Source of the DNA: Kiloniella spongiae
GTDB lineage: Bacteria; Pseudomonadota; Alphaproteobacteria; Kiloniellales; Kiloniellaceae
NCBI RefSeq assembly: GCF_001026905.1
Contig: NZ_LAQL01000004.1
Coordinates: 62,001 to 126,000, forward strand
DNA: 64,000 bases
Reading direction: 5' to 3'
The first letter of the stretch is position 1; every line of letters begins with the position of its first letter. Below the pieces are notes generated by a model, which saw nothing but the letters and a program-made list of their open reading frames with translations, did no database searches and was not told where the DNA came from. A program made the translations under genes and the position numbers. Shown here one piece after another: positions 31,789-41,776 of this stretch.

Positions 31789-32826
31789 ATGTCAGGTGGA
31801 CTGAGCGACATAAAGTCATTTATCGCCTATGTAGCTGATGGTAACGATCTAACAACCGAACAGTCAGAAAGCGCCTTTGATCTTCTGATGACAGGTGAAG
31901 CTACTTCCGCACAGGTTGCCGGTTTTTTGATGAGCTTGCGTGTCAAAGGTGAGACTGTCGACGAAATAACGGGCGCAGCACGCTCTATGCGCAGTAAGAT
32001 GCTGACCATCAAAGCACCCGCAGGTGCCATCGATGTCTGTGGAACAGGTGGCGATGCAAAAGGCACGCTTAACGTTTCAACTGCCACGGCTTTTGTCGTA
32101 GCAGGTGCTGGTGCCATTGTTGCAAAACACGGCAACAGGGCGGCGTCGTCCAAAAGTGGAGCTTCTGATGTTCTGGGTGCGCTAGGTATTGGCCTTGAAG
32201 CAAGTGTGGATGCCGTTGAAAAAGCTTTGGCCGAAAATGGAACCACCTTTCTGGCAGCTCCTCTGTATCACTCTGCCATGCGCCATGTCGGCCCAACGCG
32301 GGCTGAGCTTGGCACCCGGACAATCTTTAACCTTCTAGGGCCTCTTTCAAACCCCGGAAAAGTAACCCGCCAGATTACGGGTGTTTTTGGACGGGAATGG
32401 GTAGAACCACTGGCACAGGTATTAAAAGCTATCGGTCATGAAAAAGCCTGGGTTGTGCATGGAGCTGAAGGTCTGGACGAATTATCAATTTCTGGCCTGA
32501 GTTATATTTCTGAGCTGGATCAAGGACAGATCAAAAACTTTGAGATAATTCCTGAAATGGCCGGGTTGGAAAGATCCCCGATTGAAGAGATTATTGGTGG
32601 TGATGCAGATTTTAATGCCAAAGCAATGCGAGAAATGCTCGGTGGTAAAAAGAATGCTTATCGCGATGCTGTCGTTCTGAATTCAGCCGGGGCACTAATC
32701 GTCGCAGGATTAACCAGTGACCTCAAAGAAGGCGCTGTGATAGCAGCAAAGTCAATTGATAGCGGAGCAGCTCTCGCAAAGCTTGATGGTTTGGCTTCAT
32801 ATACGAACAAGGAAACAACTCAGTGA
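31789..32826 (+). CDS. trpD: Anthranilate phosphoribosyltransferase
   Basis: 345 residues. It joins anthranilate to PRPP. The PRPP-binding motif is [20 protein letters not shown], then [45 protein letters not shown] and [13 protein letters not shown] strong AAGGAGG ribosome site lies 8 nt before the ATG. The stop overlaps the trpC start by 4 nt. Confidence 0.97.
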   Translation: MSGGLSDIKSFIAYVADGNDLTTEQSESAFDLLMTGEATSAQVAGFLMSLRVKGETVDEITGAARSMRSKMLTIKAPAGAIDVCGTGGDAKGTLNVSTATAFVVAGAGAIVAKHGNRAASSKSGASDVLGALGIGLEASVDAVEKALAENGTTFLAAPLYHSAMRHVGPTRAELGTRTIFNLLGPLSNPGKVTRQITGVFGREWVEPLAQVLKAIGHEKAWVVHGAEGLDELSISGLSYISELDQGQIKNFEIIPEMAGLERSPIEEIIGGDADFNAKAMREMLGGKKNAYRDAVVLNSAGALIVAGLTSDLKEGAVIAAKSIDSGAALAKLDGLASYTNKETTQ

Positions 32827-33617
32827 GCGATGTTTTAAAACGCATTTGTGATGATAAGCTCGACTTTGTACGAGCGAGAAAAGAAAAAACCTCCCTTTCT
32901 GAATTGGAAGCCAAAGCAGCCGTCCAAGATACGCCGCGCGGCTTTTACAAAGCGCTAAAAGCCAAATACGATCAAGGCAAATATGGCCTGATCAGTGAGA
33001 TAAAAAAAGCATCACCAAGCAAAGGCCTCATCCGAGCAGATTTTGATCCCGCATCACTTGCCAAGGCCTATAAAGCTGGTGGCGCGACTTGTCTTTCTGT
33101 TTTAACCGATGAGCCTTATTTTCAAGGTGCAGATCAATACCTGATCGACGCGAGGGCTGCTGTTGACCTGCCGGCTTTGCGCAAGGATTTCATGCTTGAA
33201 CCATACCAGATTGTAGAATCCCGGGCACTTGGCGCTGACTGTATTCTTCTGATTATGGCCGCATTGGAAGATCAACAGGCAAGCGAACTTGAGAACCTTG
33301 CTTTTGATCTGGGCATGGACGTACTGGTTGAGGTTCATAATGCAGAAGAACTGACCAGAGCACTCAATACACTAAAGTCCCCTCTCCTTGGTGTTAACAA
33401 TAGAAACCTCAAAACGCTTGAGGTTGATATTGCGACGACAGAAGAGTTGTCAAGAATGGTTCCTCAGGACAAGCTTCTTATTGCCGAAAGCGGCTTATAT
33501 AGCCCCGCAGATCTAAAGCGTATGCAAGCAATTGGTGCCACGACCTTTTTGATCGGTGAATCCCTAATGCGTCAGGAAGATGTTACCACAGCGACAATCA
33601 ATCTCTTAAAACAGTAA
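32823..33617 (+). CDS. trpC: Indole-3-glycerol phosphate synthase
   Basis: 264 residues, a monofunctional TIM barrel (no TrpF fused). It converts carboxyphenylaminodeoxyribulose phosphate to indoleglycerol phosphate. [25 protein letters not shown] contains the catalytic lysine; [52 protein letters not shown] and [13 protein letters not shown] follow the family order. Overlaps trpD by 4 nt. trpF, trpB and trpA are not in the window, which fits the split trp operons of alphaproteobacteria. Confidence 0.97.
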   Translation: MSDVLKRICDDKLDFVRARKEKTSLSELEAKAAVQDTPRGFYKALKAKYDQGKYGLISEIKKASPSKGLIRADFDPASLAKAYKAGGATCLSVLTDEPYFQGADQYLIDARAAVDLPALRKDFMLEPYQIVESRALGADCILLIMAALEDQQASELENLAFDLGMDVLVEVHNAEELTRALNTLKSPLLGVNNRNLKTLEVDIATTEELSRMVPQDKLLIAESGLYSPADLKRMQAIGATTFLIGESLMRQEDVTTATINLLKQ

Positions 33618-33711
33618 TTTTAAGTGATAAAGCCTGCGCTAAAAGCTTCTCTCTCTGTCAGATATCTGATCTATAAATAGATATCCTCGGACACAAAAGT
33701 TGGATACGAAA

Positions 33712-34197
33712 ATGTCATCAGGAAATGAACTTACCCACTTCGATCAAGAGGGAAAAGCTGTCATGGTTGATGTTTCGGATAAAACCGAAACCGTCAGAAC
33801 AGCAACAGCCAAAGGCCGAGTATTGGTTCAACCTGAAACAATGCAACTTATTCAACAGGGCGGCTTCAAGAAGGGTGACGTTCTCGCAATCGCGCGCCTA
33901 GCTGGTATCATGGGGGCAAAAAAAACGCCCGACCTGATCCCCCTATGCCACCCCCTGATGCTGACATCCGTGAAGGTCGATTTCACTCTGGATCCCGATA
34001 ATAACGCCATTGAAGTTATTGGCACATGTAAACTAACAGGCCAGACAGGCGTCGAAATGGAAGCCCTTACTGCTGTATCAATTGCTTCTTTGACTATCTA
34101 TGATATGTGCAAAGCAATCGACAAAGGCATTCAGATAACAGACATTAGATTAATTAAAAAAACTGGTGGAAAATCAGGCACCTACGAGGCGATATAA
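33712..34197 (+). CDS. moaC: Cyclic pyranopterin monophosphate synthase
   Basis: 161 residues from the ATG at 33712 ([24 protein letters not shown]). A TTG at 33700 is an alternative. MoaC converts the MoaA product to cPMP in molybdenum cofactor synthesis. Motifs [55 protein letters not shown] and [10 protein letters not shown] are intact. It overlaps moeA by one base (TAATG). Association of moaC-moeA with trpGDC and lexA is a conserved alphaproteobacterial order. Confidence 0.97.
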   Translation: MSSGNELTHFDQEGKAVMVDVSDKTETVRTATAKGRVLVQPETMQLIQQGGFKKGDVLAIARLAGIMGAKKTPDLIPLCHPLMLTSVKVDFTLDPDNNAIEVIGTCKLTGQTGVEMEALTAVSIASLTIYDMCKAIDKGIQITDIRLIKKTGGKSGTYEAI

Positions 34198-35390
34198 TGA
34201 TACGAGTTGAAGAAGCTTTAGAACGGGTTCTCGCAGGTTTTACAGAATTATCACCCGAAACGGTCTCTCTGCACGATGGTTTGGGACGGGTTCTTGCCAA
34301 AGATGTTAAAGCCAGATTGACACAGCCGCCAAGCGATGTTTCTGCCATGGATGGCTTTGCCGTAAAGTCCACTGACATTCAGACAGTACCTGTTACCCTC
34401 AAGATCAGGGGCGAAGCGCCGGCTGGTGGAAGCTACGAGGCTCAGCTACAGGATGGTGAAGCGGTTCGCATCTTTACCGGTGGTCCCGTTCCCTTTGGTG
34501 CTGATTGCATTGTCATTCAGGAAAATACCGACCACGACGATATAAACGTCACCGTTAAACAAAGTGAAGCACCTGGACGTTACATTCGCCCCGCCGGACT
34601 GGATTTTAGCGAAGGACAAATCGGTCTCGAAAAAGGGACGACACTCACGGCACGAGACCTCGCCCTTGCAGCAGCAATGAACCATCCGTGGCTCGAGGTA
34701 TATCGGAAACCCAAAGTCGCCATCTTGGCCACAGGCAATGAGGTTGTCTTGCCCGGTGTAACACCGGGTCCTAACCAGATCATCAGCTCCAATACAACAG
34801 CTCTGATGTCATTTGTTAGAGAATGTGGTGGCGAACCTATATCGCTTGGCATTGCCCCTGATGACAAAGAAGCTCTTTCCGCAATGGCTAAGGGGGCTGA
34901 AGGTACAGATCTTTTGTTAACAACGGGCGGCGCGTCTGTTGGTGACCATGACCTTGTGCGCTCTGTACTTGGGGAACAAGGCCTCGAAATTGATTTCTGG
35001 CGAATTGCCATGCGCCCTGGGAAACCACTGATATTTGGTAAGCTTGGGCAAACACCAATGATCGGCCTTCCCGGAAATCCCGTTTCAACACTTGTATGCG
35101 CTTACATTTTTGCCCGTCCAGCCCTATGGAAGATGACGGGTAGAAACCCTGATAATTTACAGATAGAAAAAGCCGTTCTCACTCAAGATCTTGGGGAAAA
35201 TGATAAACGACAGGATTACTTGAGGGCCAAGTTATCAACAAATTCTTCAGGACAACTGGAAGCGACACCTTTTGATCGACAGGACAGTGCAATGCTAAAC
35301 CTACTCCGCAAAGCAGACTGCCTTGTGATCAGAGCTCCCTTCGCCTCACCTGCCTCAAAAGGTACAGAAGTAGAAATAATCCGACTTTAA
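34197..35390 (+). CDS. moeA: Molybdopterin molybdenumtransferase
   Basis: 397 residues. MoeA inserts molybdate into adenylylated molybdopterin. PPSDVSAMDGFAVKS with the conserved DG, FTGGPVPFGADCIVIQEN, the central MoCF-binding domain with VAILATGNEVVLPG, LLTTGGASVGDHDLV, WRIAMRPGKPLIFGKLG and MIGLPGNPVSTLVCAYIF, and a C-terminal beta domain. Translation is coupled to moaC. lexA follows after a 113-nt gap holding the LexA operator. Confidence 0.97.
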   Translation: MIRVEEALERVLAGFTELSPETVSLHDGLGRVLAKDVKARLTQPPSDVSAMDGFAVKSTDIQTVPVTLKIRGEAPAGGSYEAQLQDGEAVRIFTGGPVPFGADCIVIQENTDHDDINVTVKQSEAPGRYIRPAGLDFSEGQIGLEKGTTLTARDLALAAAMNHPWLEVYRKPKVAILATGNEVVLPGVTPGPNQIISSNTTALMSFVRECGGEPISLGIAPDDKEALSAMAKGAEGTDLLLTTGGASVGDHDLVRSVLGEQGLEIDFWRIAMRPGKPLIFGKLGQTPMIGLPGNPVSTLVCAYIFARPALWKMTGRNPDNLQIEKAVLTQDLGENDKRQDYLRAKLSTNSSGQLEATPFDRQDSAMLNLLRKADCLVIRAPFASPASKGTEVEIIRL

Positions 35391-35428
35391 GAACAAGAAA
35401 AGACGCAAAACAGCTTGACCTCAAACGA

Positions 35429-35467
35429 GAACCAAAGTAGAACAAATGATATGTTTTTGTTTTGTTC
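35429..35467 (+). promoter_or_regulatory. LexA (SOS) boxes upstream of lexA
   Basis: GAAC-N7-GAAC at 35429-35443 is the alphaproteobacterial LexA box GTTC-N7-GTTC read on the other strand. A weaker second copy GTTT-N7-GTTC lies at 35453-35467. Both stand between the moeA stop and the lexA start, so lexA is probably autoregulated and can be transcribed independently of the trp-moa genes. Confidence 0.85.
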
Positions 35468-35503
35468 TACAGAAATCTAATTCTGTATTTCGGGGGAATT
35501 TTA

Positions 35504-36205
35504 ATGCTGACAAAGAAACAACGTGAGCTATTGCTTTACATTCGGGATCATTTGTCTCGAACCGGGGTTTCGCCTTCTTTTGACGAGATGAAGGATGCAT
35601 TGGAATTAAAATCAAAGTCCGGCATTCACCGTTTGATAACAGCTTTGGAAGAACGCGGCTTTATCCGCAGGCTTGCCCACAGGGCTCGTGCCGTTGAGAT
35701 TCTCCGATTACCTGAAGATTTAGGTCCTGCACCACAACCACAAGAACATGCCGCCCTGAGCCAACAAAACAATCCTCTACTCAACAAGAAGATAGAAGCC
35801 GCAAATCAATCTGCTGATGATACTGTACAGCTCCCTCTCTATGGGAAAATTGCTGCTGGTACACCTATCGAAGCTTTAAACGATCCTGCCACTTACGTTG
35901 ATGTTCCTTTGAACCTTCTAAGCAACGGTGACCACTACGCTCTCACTGTTGAAGGAGATTCCATGATTGAAGCCGGCATCCTTGACGGTGATACGGTATT
36001 AATCAAAAGGTGCGATACAATCGAAAACGGACAAATTGGCGTGGCTTTTGTTGATAACGCAGAGGCAACTCTTAAACATGTCAGACGCCAAAGTGGTAAA
36101 ATAGAGCTAGAACCAGCTAATCCTGCCTATGAAACCAAAATCTACGAAGCTGGTAGAGTTCAAGTTCAAGGAAAGCTTATTGGATTATTAAGAACATACA
36201 ATTAA
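35504..36205 (+). CDS. lexA: LexA SOS repressor
   Basis: 233 residues from the ATG at 35504, which has GGGGGAA upstream; a start at 35462 would run through the operator region. Winged helix-turn-helix MLTKKQRELLLYIRDHLSRTGVSPSF... GFIRRL (1-65), a linker rich in Gln/Asn, the autocleavage Ala-Gly in YGKIAAGTPIEAL, catalytic serine in TVEGDSMIEAGI and lysine in EATLKHVRR. Represses DNA-damage genes until RecA stimulates self-cleavage. It converges with comEC; only 39 nt separate the stops and I see no terminator there. Confidence 0.96.
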   Translation: MLTKKQRELLLYIRDHLSRTGVSPSFDEMKDALELKSKSGIHRLITALEERGFIRRLAHRARAVEILRLPEDLGPAPQPQEHAALSQQNNPLLNKKIEAANQSADDTVQLPLYGKIAAGTPIEALNDPATYVDVPLNLLSNGDHYALTVEGDSMIEAGILDGDTVLIKRCDTIENGQIGVAFVDNAEATLKHVRRQSGKIELEPANPAYETKIYEAGRVQVQGKLIGLLRTYN

Positions 36206-36244
36206 CAATACTTTGAACTACGTTTCTAATATTATAGTTAAGAA

Positions 36245-38356
36245 TTATTTTGATCTATTCCAAGGGCGATCGCCAGCTATTTCATTAACAATTTGTATGC
36301 TTGGGATGCCATCCATAATTGTGATGCTATGCGCACCACCTTTTCTCAAGTCCCAGTAATCCAGCTTATTATTACTGTCGTCTGCATTACTGGGGTTGCA
36401 CCACCGTGGTACTTTCAACCTCACTGTAACAAGAAACAAATCTCTATCACATTCCTCTGAAAAAGCTGTGCCATTCCCTATAAAAGCCAGCTTTGCCCCC
36501 TTCAGTGTAAGACGACAGGCTTCAGTGTCACATTTTAGATAATCACGTGATAACTCTTCCCAAGGCTTTACAACCTGTATTGCTAAGTCCTGTTTCCAGA
36601 TCCGTGCGACAAACCTCGAACGCCTTGTGTTATTCAGATAGAGCGTATCATCTATGGCAATACCGATTAGCTGGCTTTTCGGATCAATTAAAACATCAGG
36701 CTTATCTGAAAAAGCATTGATATAAAATAAAAACAAGGCAACAGGTATACTCCCTGCCCATCTGATTTTTGTTTTAAAGAGACAAACCCAAACACCACCA
36801 AAAGTGATAATAGCCAGCACAGAGCTATCAAAAGCGCTTAACCTCCATTCCCCATATGGGATATGAGCAACCAAGCGAGCAATCCACAATAAGAACTCAA
36901 AGGCTTGCCCAAGTAGTACAATAGCCCATCCCTCTAATCCAAAAGGAAGTAACACATAACAAATCAAAACCAATGGCATGAGAACGAATGCCGTGAAAGG
37001 CACTGCTACCAGATTAGCAAGGATTCCATATAAAGGCAGGTTATGAAAATGGTAGAGAACAAAAGGCGCAGTCGCTATTGAAGCAACAAGAGAGCAATAA
37101 CAAGTAAGCTTTATCCCGTTTAATATTTTCCCAACGAGTTGCTGCTCAACATTTTTATGGGAATACCACTCAAAAAAAGCAACAAGTGCCAGCACAGCAG
37201 AAAATGACATTTGGAAACTGGCTGAGATGAGAACTTCCGGGTAAATCAAAAGCAAGAATACCGCAGCTACTGAAACCGTTCTAATGGAAAGAGCTTTACG
37301 GTCCAATACCACGGCGCTGAGACTTACGGCGATCATAATAAATGCCCGTTGCGCAGACAGCGGGTGATTGATTAGCTGCAAATAAAAGAAACAAAAAATA
37401 ATGGCAGTAACCGCCGCTATCTTTTTAATCGGGAAACTTAACGCAATACCGGGAAATAATGCCAAGACAAACCGAATGACAAAGAAAAGAATTCCTGCCA
37501 TCAGCCCCATATGCAAACCAGAGATAGCCAATAAATGAGCTAACCCCGCATCACGTATTTCTTCTTTGGTTGTTCTAGAAAGGCCACCCTTTTGTCCCGT
37601 TAAAAATGTCACGACGAGATTCTTTTGATCACCCTCCAAATACTGTCCCACCTTTCGGACAATAGAATTTCGAGCTTCTGCTGTGATCATACCTAAATGA
37701 CCCAAAAGGCGCTGATTTTCTCTAGATGTTTGCCCCTCAACAACTGTTACCTTGCCAAGGATGTAACCAACAGCTCCTATCTGTTGGTAATAAGCATGTC
37801 TTGCATAATTAAATCCGCCGGGAATATTGGGTCGTGCAGGGGCTTGGATGACCGCTAAAACCCGCACTCGCATTCCAACACGAATATTTTGCTGCTGTAG
37901 GTTAGACTTCAATCGCATGGTATAAGGCGTACTAAGCCATTTAAAGGCCTTACCCGACAGATTATCCAGCAAAAACCTCTGCCCCGGTGCGCTTGGTTCT
38001 ATTTCTATAATCCGTCCTTCGAAATAGCTGGGCCCAAACTCTCGCTCTACTATAGGCGCAGCTATACTATCTGTTCGATAACTTGCAGCAGTAAAACCAG
38101 TTGAAGCCAGAGAGATCATAACAAAAAAATACTTTATCAGTGTATAAATTACCCCATTGGAATTCTGCCCAATAAAAGAGGGAATGATATAAACTAGAAC
38201 AACAACAACTGCCCAAAATATAAGAAAAACAAAAAAAGATAACAGAAAACCTGGCTCAAATGGCAACCAGAAATAGAAGCCAACACCAGCTCCGATAAAG
38301 ACAGGGAACCAATTGGCAAACGCACTCTGTTCTTTGATAAAGACTTCTTTCAGCAC
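36245..38356 (-). CDS. comEC: ComEC/Rec2-family competence DNA-channel protein
   Basis: 703 residues from a GTG start with GGGGGGA upstream. Order: N-terminal helices, a DUF4131 OB-like domain (about 80-200), and the membrane competence domain with LAHLLAISGLHMGLMAGI and NHPLSAQRAFIMIAVSL. A C-terminal soluble part (about 560-703) occupies the position of a metallo-beta-lactamase-like domain but lacks a visible HxHxDH motif. The C-terminal part has several cysteines (LKCDTEACRL, EECDRD). ComEC passes single-stranded DNA into the cytoplasm in transformation. The neighbourhood lexA/comEC/gltX is conserved in alphaproteobacteria. Confidence 0.92.
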   Translation of the reverse strand: MLKEVFIKEQSAFANWFPVFIGAGVGFYFWLPFEPGFLLSFFVFLIFWAVVVVLVYIIPSFIGQNSNGVIYTLIKYFFVMISLASTGFTAASYRTDSIAAPIVEREFGPSYFEGRIIEIEPSAPGQRFLLDNLSGKAFKWLSTPYTMRLKSNLQQQNIRVGMRVRVLAVIQAPARPNIPGGFNYARHAYYQQIGAVGYILGKVTVVEGQTSRENQRLLGHLGMITAEARNSIVRKVGQYLEGDQKNLVVTFLTGQKGGLSRTTKEEIRDAGLAHLLAISGLHMGLMAGILFFVIRFVLALFPGIALSFPIKKIAAVTAIIFCFFYLQLINHPLSAQRAFIMIAVSLSAVVLDRKALSIRTVSVAAVFLLLIYPEVLISASFQMSFSAVLALVAFFEWYSHKNVEQQLVGKILNGIKLTCYCSLVASIATAPFVLYHFHNLPLYGILANLVAVPFTAFVLMPLVLICYVLLPFGLEGWAIVLLGQAFEFLLWIARLVAHIPYGEWRLSAFDSSVLAIITFGGVWVCLFKTKIRWAGSIPVALFLFYINAFSDKPDVLIDPKSQLIGIAIDDTLYLNNTRRSRFVARIWKQDLAIQVVKPWEELSRDYLKCDTEACRLTLKGAKLAFIGNGTAFSEECDRDLFLVTVRLKVPRWCNPSNADDSNNKLDYWDLRKGGAHSITIMDGIPSIQIVNEIAGDRPWNRSK

Positions 38357-38663
38357 AAAAATCCCCCCTCTTTTATCAGTTTATTACAAAAAAAGGGAAA
38401 AACATCCTATTTCTTCAAGCTGCACAACTATCGTCTGTCTCCACTTTTATGTGTATTAGTTTTTCGCTCAAAAAACATATCAATGATATGATAAGGCAGT
38501 ACAATTTGAACCTGCCTATTTGCGAGATAGGCAACAATGTGTTACACCTCCGGCGAAACAAAGTCTTTGTTATCTAGGTAGAGAGTTTAACTAAACCTCA
38601 CAAACACCGGATAACCCTCACTGAGACTAGCACCCAAAACCTCTGGATTATCGGAAGATCTTC
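38357..38663. other. Intergenic region comEC/gltX with small palindromes
   Basis: About 300 nt between two divergent genes. Seen in it: the palindrome CATATC-AAT-GATATG (38476-38490), operator-like. Also GGCAG (38495-38499) that can pair with CTGCC (38512-38516), while the overlapping TGCCTAT (38513-38519) can instead pair with ATAGGCA (38527-38533). Those are two mutually exclusive hairpins. No open frame, tRNA or clear promoter was recognised. It should contain both promoters. Confidence 0.5.
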
Positions 38664-40079
38664 ATGAGCCATCCCACGAAACAGGTCGTGACCCGTTTTG
38701 CACCTTCACCTACTGGATTTCTTCATATTGGTGGCGCACGTACAGCCCTATTCAACTGGCTTTTTGCCAAACACCATGGCGGCAAATATTTATTGCGGAT
38801 CGAAGATACTGACCGCAAACGTTCAACCCCCGAAGCTATCGAAGCCATTATTGATGGCTTGGATTGGCTGGGGTTAAACCATGACGATGAAATCACCTAT
38901 CAGTTTTCCCGTGCGGAACGCCACCAACAAGTTGCTGATCAACTTCTATCCGAGGGCAAAGCCTATCACTGCTATTGCAGTCCGCAAGAGCTGACAGAAA
39001 TGCGCGAAACCGCACGTGCTGAAGGACGCCCCATGAAATATGATGGACGTTGGCGTGATCGCCCTGCATCTGATGCGCCAGAAGGAGTTAAACCTGTTGT
39101 GCGACTGAAAATGCCACAAGAAGGTGAAACTTTAATTCAAGACCTTGTTCAGGGTGATGTTACTGTTGCAAACAGTCAACTTGATGATATGGTTTTGCTA
39201 AGAGCAGATGGTACACCAACCTATATGCTGTCAGTTGTTGTTGATGACCACGATATGGGAATCACACACATTATCCGTGGCGATGATCACCTGACCAACG
39301 CTTTCAGGCAAACACAGCTATTCAAGGCTATGGGATGGGAACTCCCTCACTTTGCCCATATTCCCCTTATCCATGGTGCAGACGGTGCTAAGCTTTCAAA
39401 ACGCCACGGTGCTTTGGGTGTCGAAGCCTATCGCGATGAAATGGGATACCTGCCAGAAGCATTACGCAACTACTTACTTCGTTTGGGTTGGGGGCACGGC
39501 GACGAGGAAGTTATCTCGACTGAACAGGCCATCGAGTGGTTTGATATTGACGGCGTTGGTAAATCACCATCCCGTTTTGATTTTGCCAAACTTGAAAATC
39601 TTAACGGGATCTACATCCGTAACGCGGATGATAGCTATTTGGCTGATATTATTTCTCCTATTATTTCCGAAAAAGAAGAAATTACAGTATCTGCAGAGCA
39701 AAAATCCGTTCTTGTTAAAGGAATGTCCGGCCTGAAAGAACGGGCAAAAACGATTATTGATCTTGCAGACAGTGCCGCTTTTTATGCTAGAAATCGTCCC
39801 CTGCAGCTAAACGACAAAGCCAAAAAGCTTTTGTCTGACGAAGGCAAAGAGAACCTGAAGAACTTGTTGACAGTTCTTAAAAGCCTGTCGACATGGGAAG
39901 AAGAGCTGCTGGAAAATACAGTCAAAAACTTTGCCGAAGAAAATGAATTAAAGCTTGGCAAGGTTGCTCAGCCATTACGCGCCGCACTCAGTGGCTCTAA
40001 TGTTTCCCCAGGGATCTTTGAAGTCATGGCAATCCTTGGCAGAGATGAATCAATCAATAGAATTACAGATCAGGTTTGA
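38664..40079 (+). CDS. gltX: Glutamyl-tRNA synthetase
   Basis: 471 residues of class I aminoacyl-tRNA synthetase. HIGH motif in [21 protein letters not shown], catalytic-domain signature [25 protein letters not shown] equivalent in [16 protein letters not shown], and an all-helical anticodon domain from about 325. Alphaproteobacteria often carry two GltX copies, one charging tRNA-Gln for the amidotransferase route; which one this is cannot be decided here. GGAAG lies before the ATG. gltA follows after 110 nt with its own promoter. Confidence 0.97.
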   Translation: MSHPTKQVVTRFAPSPTGFLHIGGARTALFNWLFAKHHGGKYLLRIEDTDRKRSTPEAIEAIIDGLDWLGLNHDDEITYQFSRAERHQQVADQLLSEGKAYHCYCSPQELTEMRETARAEGRPMKYDGRWRDRPASDAPEGVKPVVRLKMPQEGETLIQDLVQGDVTVANSQLDDMVLLRADGTPTYMLSVVVDDHDMGITHIIRGDDHLTNAFRQTQLFKAMGWELPHFAHIPLIHGADGAKLSKRHGALGVEAYRDEMGYLPEALRNYLLRLGWGHGDEEVISTEQAIEWFDIDGVGKSPSRFDFAKLENLNGIYIRNADDSYLADIISPIISEKEEITVSAEQKSVLVKGMSGLKERAKTIIDLADSAAFYARNRPLQLNDKAKKLLSDEGKENLKNLLTVLKSLSTWEEELLENTVKNFAEENELKLGKVAQPLRAALSGSNVSPGIFEVMAILGRDESINRITDQV

Positions 40080-40101
40080 GGAAACAATTAAACAGAAATA
40101 T

Positions 40102-40152
40102 TGCAGCGCACAATTTGATCTTAAGTAGTAAAAGTATTATGCTGCTGCGCAA
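40102..40152 (+). promoter_or_regulatory. gltA promoter flanked by two TGC-rich operator-like sites
   Basis: TGCAGCGCACAA (40102-40113) fits the pattern TGCRNYGCASMA exactly. A second element, TGCTGCTGCGCAA (40140-40152), reads TTGCGCAGCAGCA on the minus strand and fits with one change. Between them lies -35 TTGATC (40115-40120), a 17-nt spacer and -10 TATGCT (40138-40143), so the second element overlaps the -10. The related element upstream of pdhA suggests a shared regulator, perhaps PhaR-like (from memory of that motif). Confidence 0.55.
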
Positions 40153-40189
40153 TAAACCAGAATAATAACAAAGAGCAGAGGTTCCAAAT

Positions 40190-41494
40190 ATGTCAGATAC
40201 CAACAATAAAAACAGCGTTACCGTTACGGACAACCGCACCGGACACAGTTGGGATATGCCAATCCTTCAAGGAACTTGTGGACCAAATGTTATCGATGTT
40301 AGAAAACTTTATAGTGAATCTGGTTGCTTTACTTATGATCCTGGCTTCACCTCAACGGGAAGTTGTGATTCCTCTATCACTTACATTGATGGAGACAAAG
40401 GTATATTGCGCCACAGAGGATATTCTATTGAAGATTTAGCCTCTAAAAGTGACTACATGGAAACATGTTATCTTCTTCTGAATGGTGAGCTACCAACCAA
40501 AGCAGAAGCAGACGAATTCAAGAAGCAAATTACCTATCACACAATGCTTCACGAGCAGATGCTGAACTTTTACCGTGGGTTCCGTCGCGATTCACATCCT
40601 ATGTCAATTATGGTTGGTGTTGTTGGTGCACTTTCAGCTTTTTATCATGACTCAACTGATATCCGTGATCCACAACAGCGCCTGATTGCATCACATCGCC
40701 TGATTGCGAAGATGCCAACAATCGCGGCCTATGCTTACAAGTATTCTATCGGCCAGCCTTTTGTTTATCCAAAGAACGATCTGAGTTACGCAGAAAATTT
40801 CCTTCACATGACTTTCTCTGTGCCATGTGAAGAATATAAAGCAAGTCCTGCACTCGTCCGTGCGATGGATCGTATCTTTATTTTACATGCTGATCACGAA
40901 CAGAACGCTTCAACCTCTACAGTACGTATTGCCGGCTCTAGTGGCGCAAATCCTTTTGCCTGTATTGCTGCTGGTATCGCGTCTCTTTGGGGACCGGCAC
41001 ACGGCGGTGCGAACGAGGCTGTTCTGAACATGCTTCAGCAAATTGGACACAAAGACAACATTCCAAAGTTCATTGAACGCGCAAAAGACAAAAATGATCC
41101 ATTCCGCCTCATGGGCTTTGGTCATCGCGTGTACAAAAATTACGATCCACGTGCTTCTGTGATGCGTGAATCCTGTCATGAAGTTCTTGAAGAGCTTGGC
41201 ATTAACGATCCCCTTCTGGAGCTAGCTATGGAACTTGAGAAGGTCGCTGTATCTGATCCGTACTTTGCCGAGAAGAAATTGTTCCCGAATGTGGATTTCT
41301 ACTCAGGCATCATTCTACGCGCAATGAACTTCCCGACATCAATGTTCACTGTTCTCTTCGCCTTGGCAAGAACAGTTGGCTGGGTTGCCCAGTGGAAAGA
41401 AATGATCGAAGATCCGAGCCACAAAATCAGTCGTCCTCGCCAACTTTATTTAGGATCTGATGAGCGCGACTTTATAAATGTCGAAGATCGTTAA
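40190..41494 (+). CDS. gltA: Citrate synthase
   Basis: 434 residues, the long hexameric type II form of Gram-negative bacteria. It condenses oxaloacetate with acetyl-CoA. [29 protein letters not shown] (start of the catalytic core), [47 protein letters not shown], and [13 protein letters not shown] with the active-site histidines and [16 protein letters not shown] are intact. AGAGG lies before the ATG. Transcription ends in an unusual tandem-hairpin tail. It uses the acetyl-CoA made by the PDH complex encoded at 10-15 kb. Confidence 0.98.
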   Translation: MSDTNNKNSVTVTDNRTGHSWDMPILQGTCGPNVIDVRKLYSESGCFTYDPGFTSTGSCDSSITYIDGDKGILRHRGYSIEDLASKSDYMETCYLLLNGELPTKAEADEFKKQITYHTMLHEQMLNFYRGFRRDSHPMSIMVGVVGALSAFYHDSTDIRDPQQRLIASHRLIAKMPTIAAYAYKYSIGQPFVYPKNDLSYAENFLHMTFSVPCEEYKASPALVRAMDRIFILHADHEQNASTSTVRIAGSSGANPFACIAAGIASLWGPAHGGANEAVLNMLQQIGHKDNIPKFIERAKDKNDPFRLMGFGHRVYKNYDPRASVMRESCHEVLEELGINDPLLELAMELEKVAVSDPYFAEKKLFPNVDFYSGIILRAMNFPTSMFTVLFALARTVGWVAQWKEMIEDPSHKISRPRQLYLGSDERDFINVEDR

Positions 41495-41519
41495 ACCTTA
41501 ATTCGACATTTATAAAGTC
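41468..41519 (+). repeat. 18-bp perfect inverted repeat spanning the gltA stop codon
   Basis: The arm at 41468-41485 (GACTTTATAAATGTCGAA) is the exact reverse complement of 41502-41519. The 16-nt loop holds the stop codon TAA (41492-41494). The left arm encodes the last residues (DFINVE). The terminator hairpin begins 2 nt later. A hairpin this long and perfect is far beyond what chance base pairing usually gives. Confidence 0.9.
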
Positions 41520-41520
41520 C

Positions 41521-41554
41521 AAAAGCCAATTGCTTATAGCAATTGGCTTTTTTT
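41521..41554 (+). terminator. gltA terminator
   Basis: Perfect 13-bp stem AAAAGCCAATTGC / GCAATTGGCTTTT with a 5-nt loop and a run of seven T. It stands directly behind the larger inverted repeat that spans the gltA stop. Confidence 0.93.
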
Positions 41555-41725
41555 GATACCTATTGAGCGGAAAACTTCTGTACGCTCTTATCGCAAAAAA
41601 ATTTATAGTAAATGTGTAACTCGAGTAAGTTAATGAATCTCTATCGTAAAAAACTACATCGCTTTATAATAGTTTAATGTATTAAGCCCGCTTTTAAACA
41701 GTACCTTGTCCAACGACAAAGCAAT

Positions 41726-41757
41726 AAAAAAAGCGGCTCCTAAAAGGAGCCGCTTTT
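41726..41757 (-). terminator. Terminator of the aapJQMP operon
   Basis: 12-bp stem AAAAGCGGCTCC / GGAGCCGCTTTT with a 5-nt loop, followed on the minus strand by a run of seven T. It lies 19 nt beyond the aapP stop. Confidence 0.93.
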
Positions 41758-41776
41758 ATTCGAAAAACAGAGAAGA

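Noticed and set aside
33660-33685. Terminator after trpC (GATATCT ... AGATATC repeat)
   Set aside because: AT-rich stem with mismatches and no T run; moaC follows closely and is probably co-transcribed.
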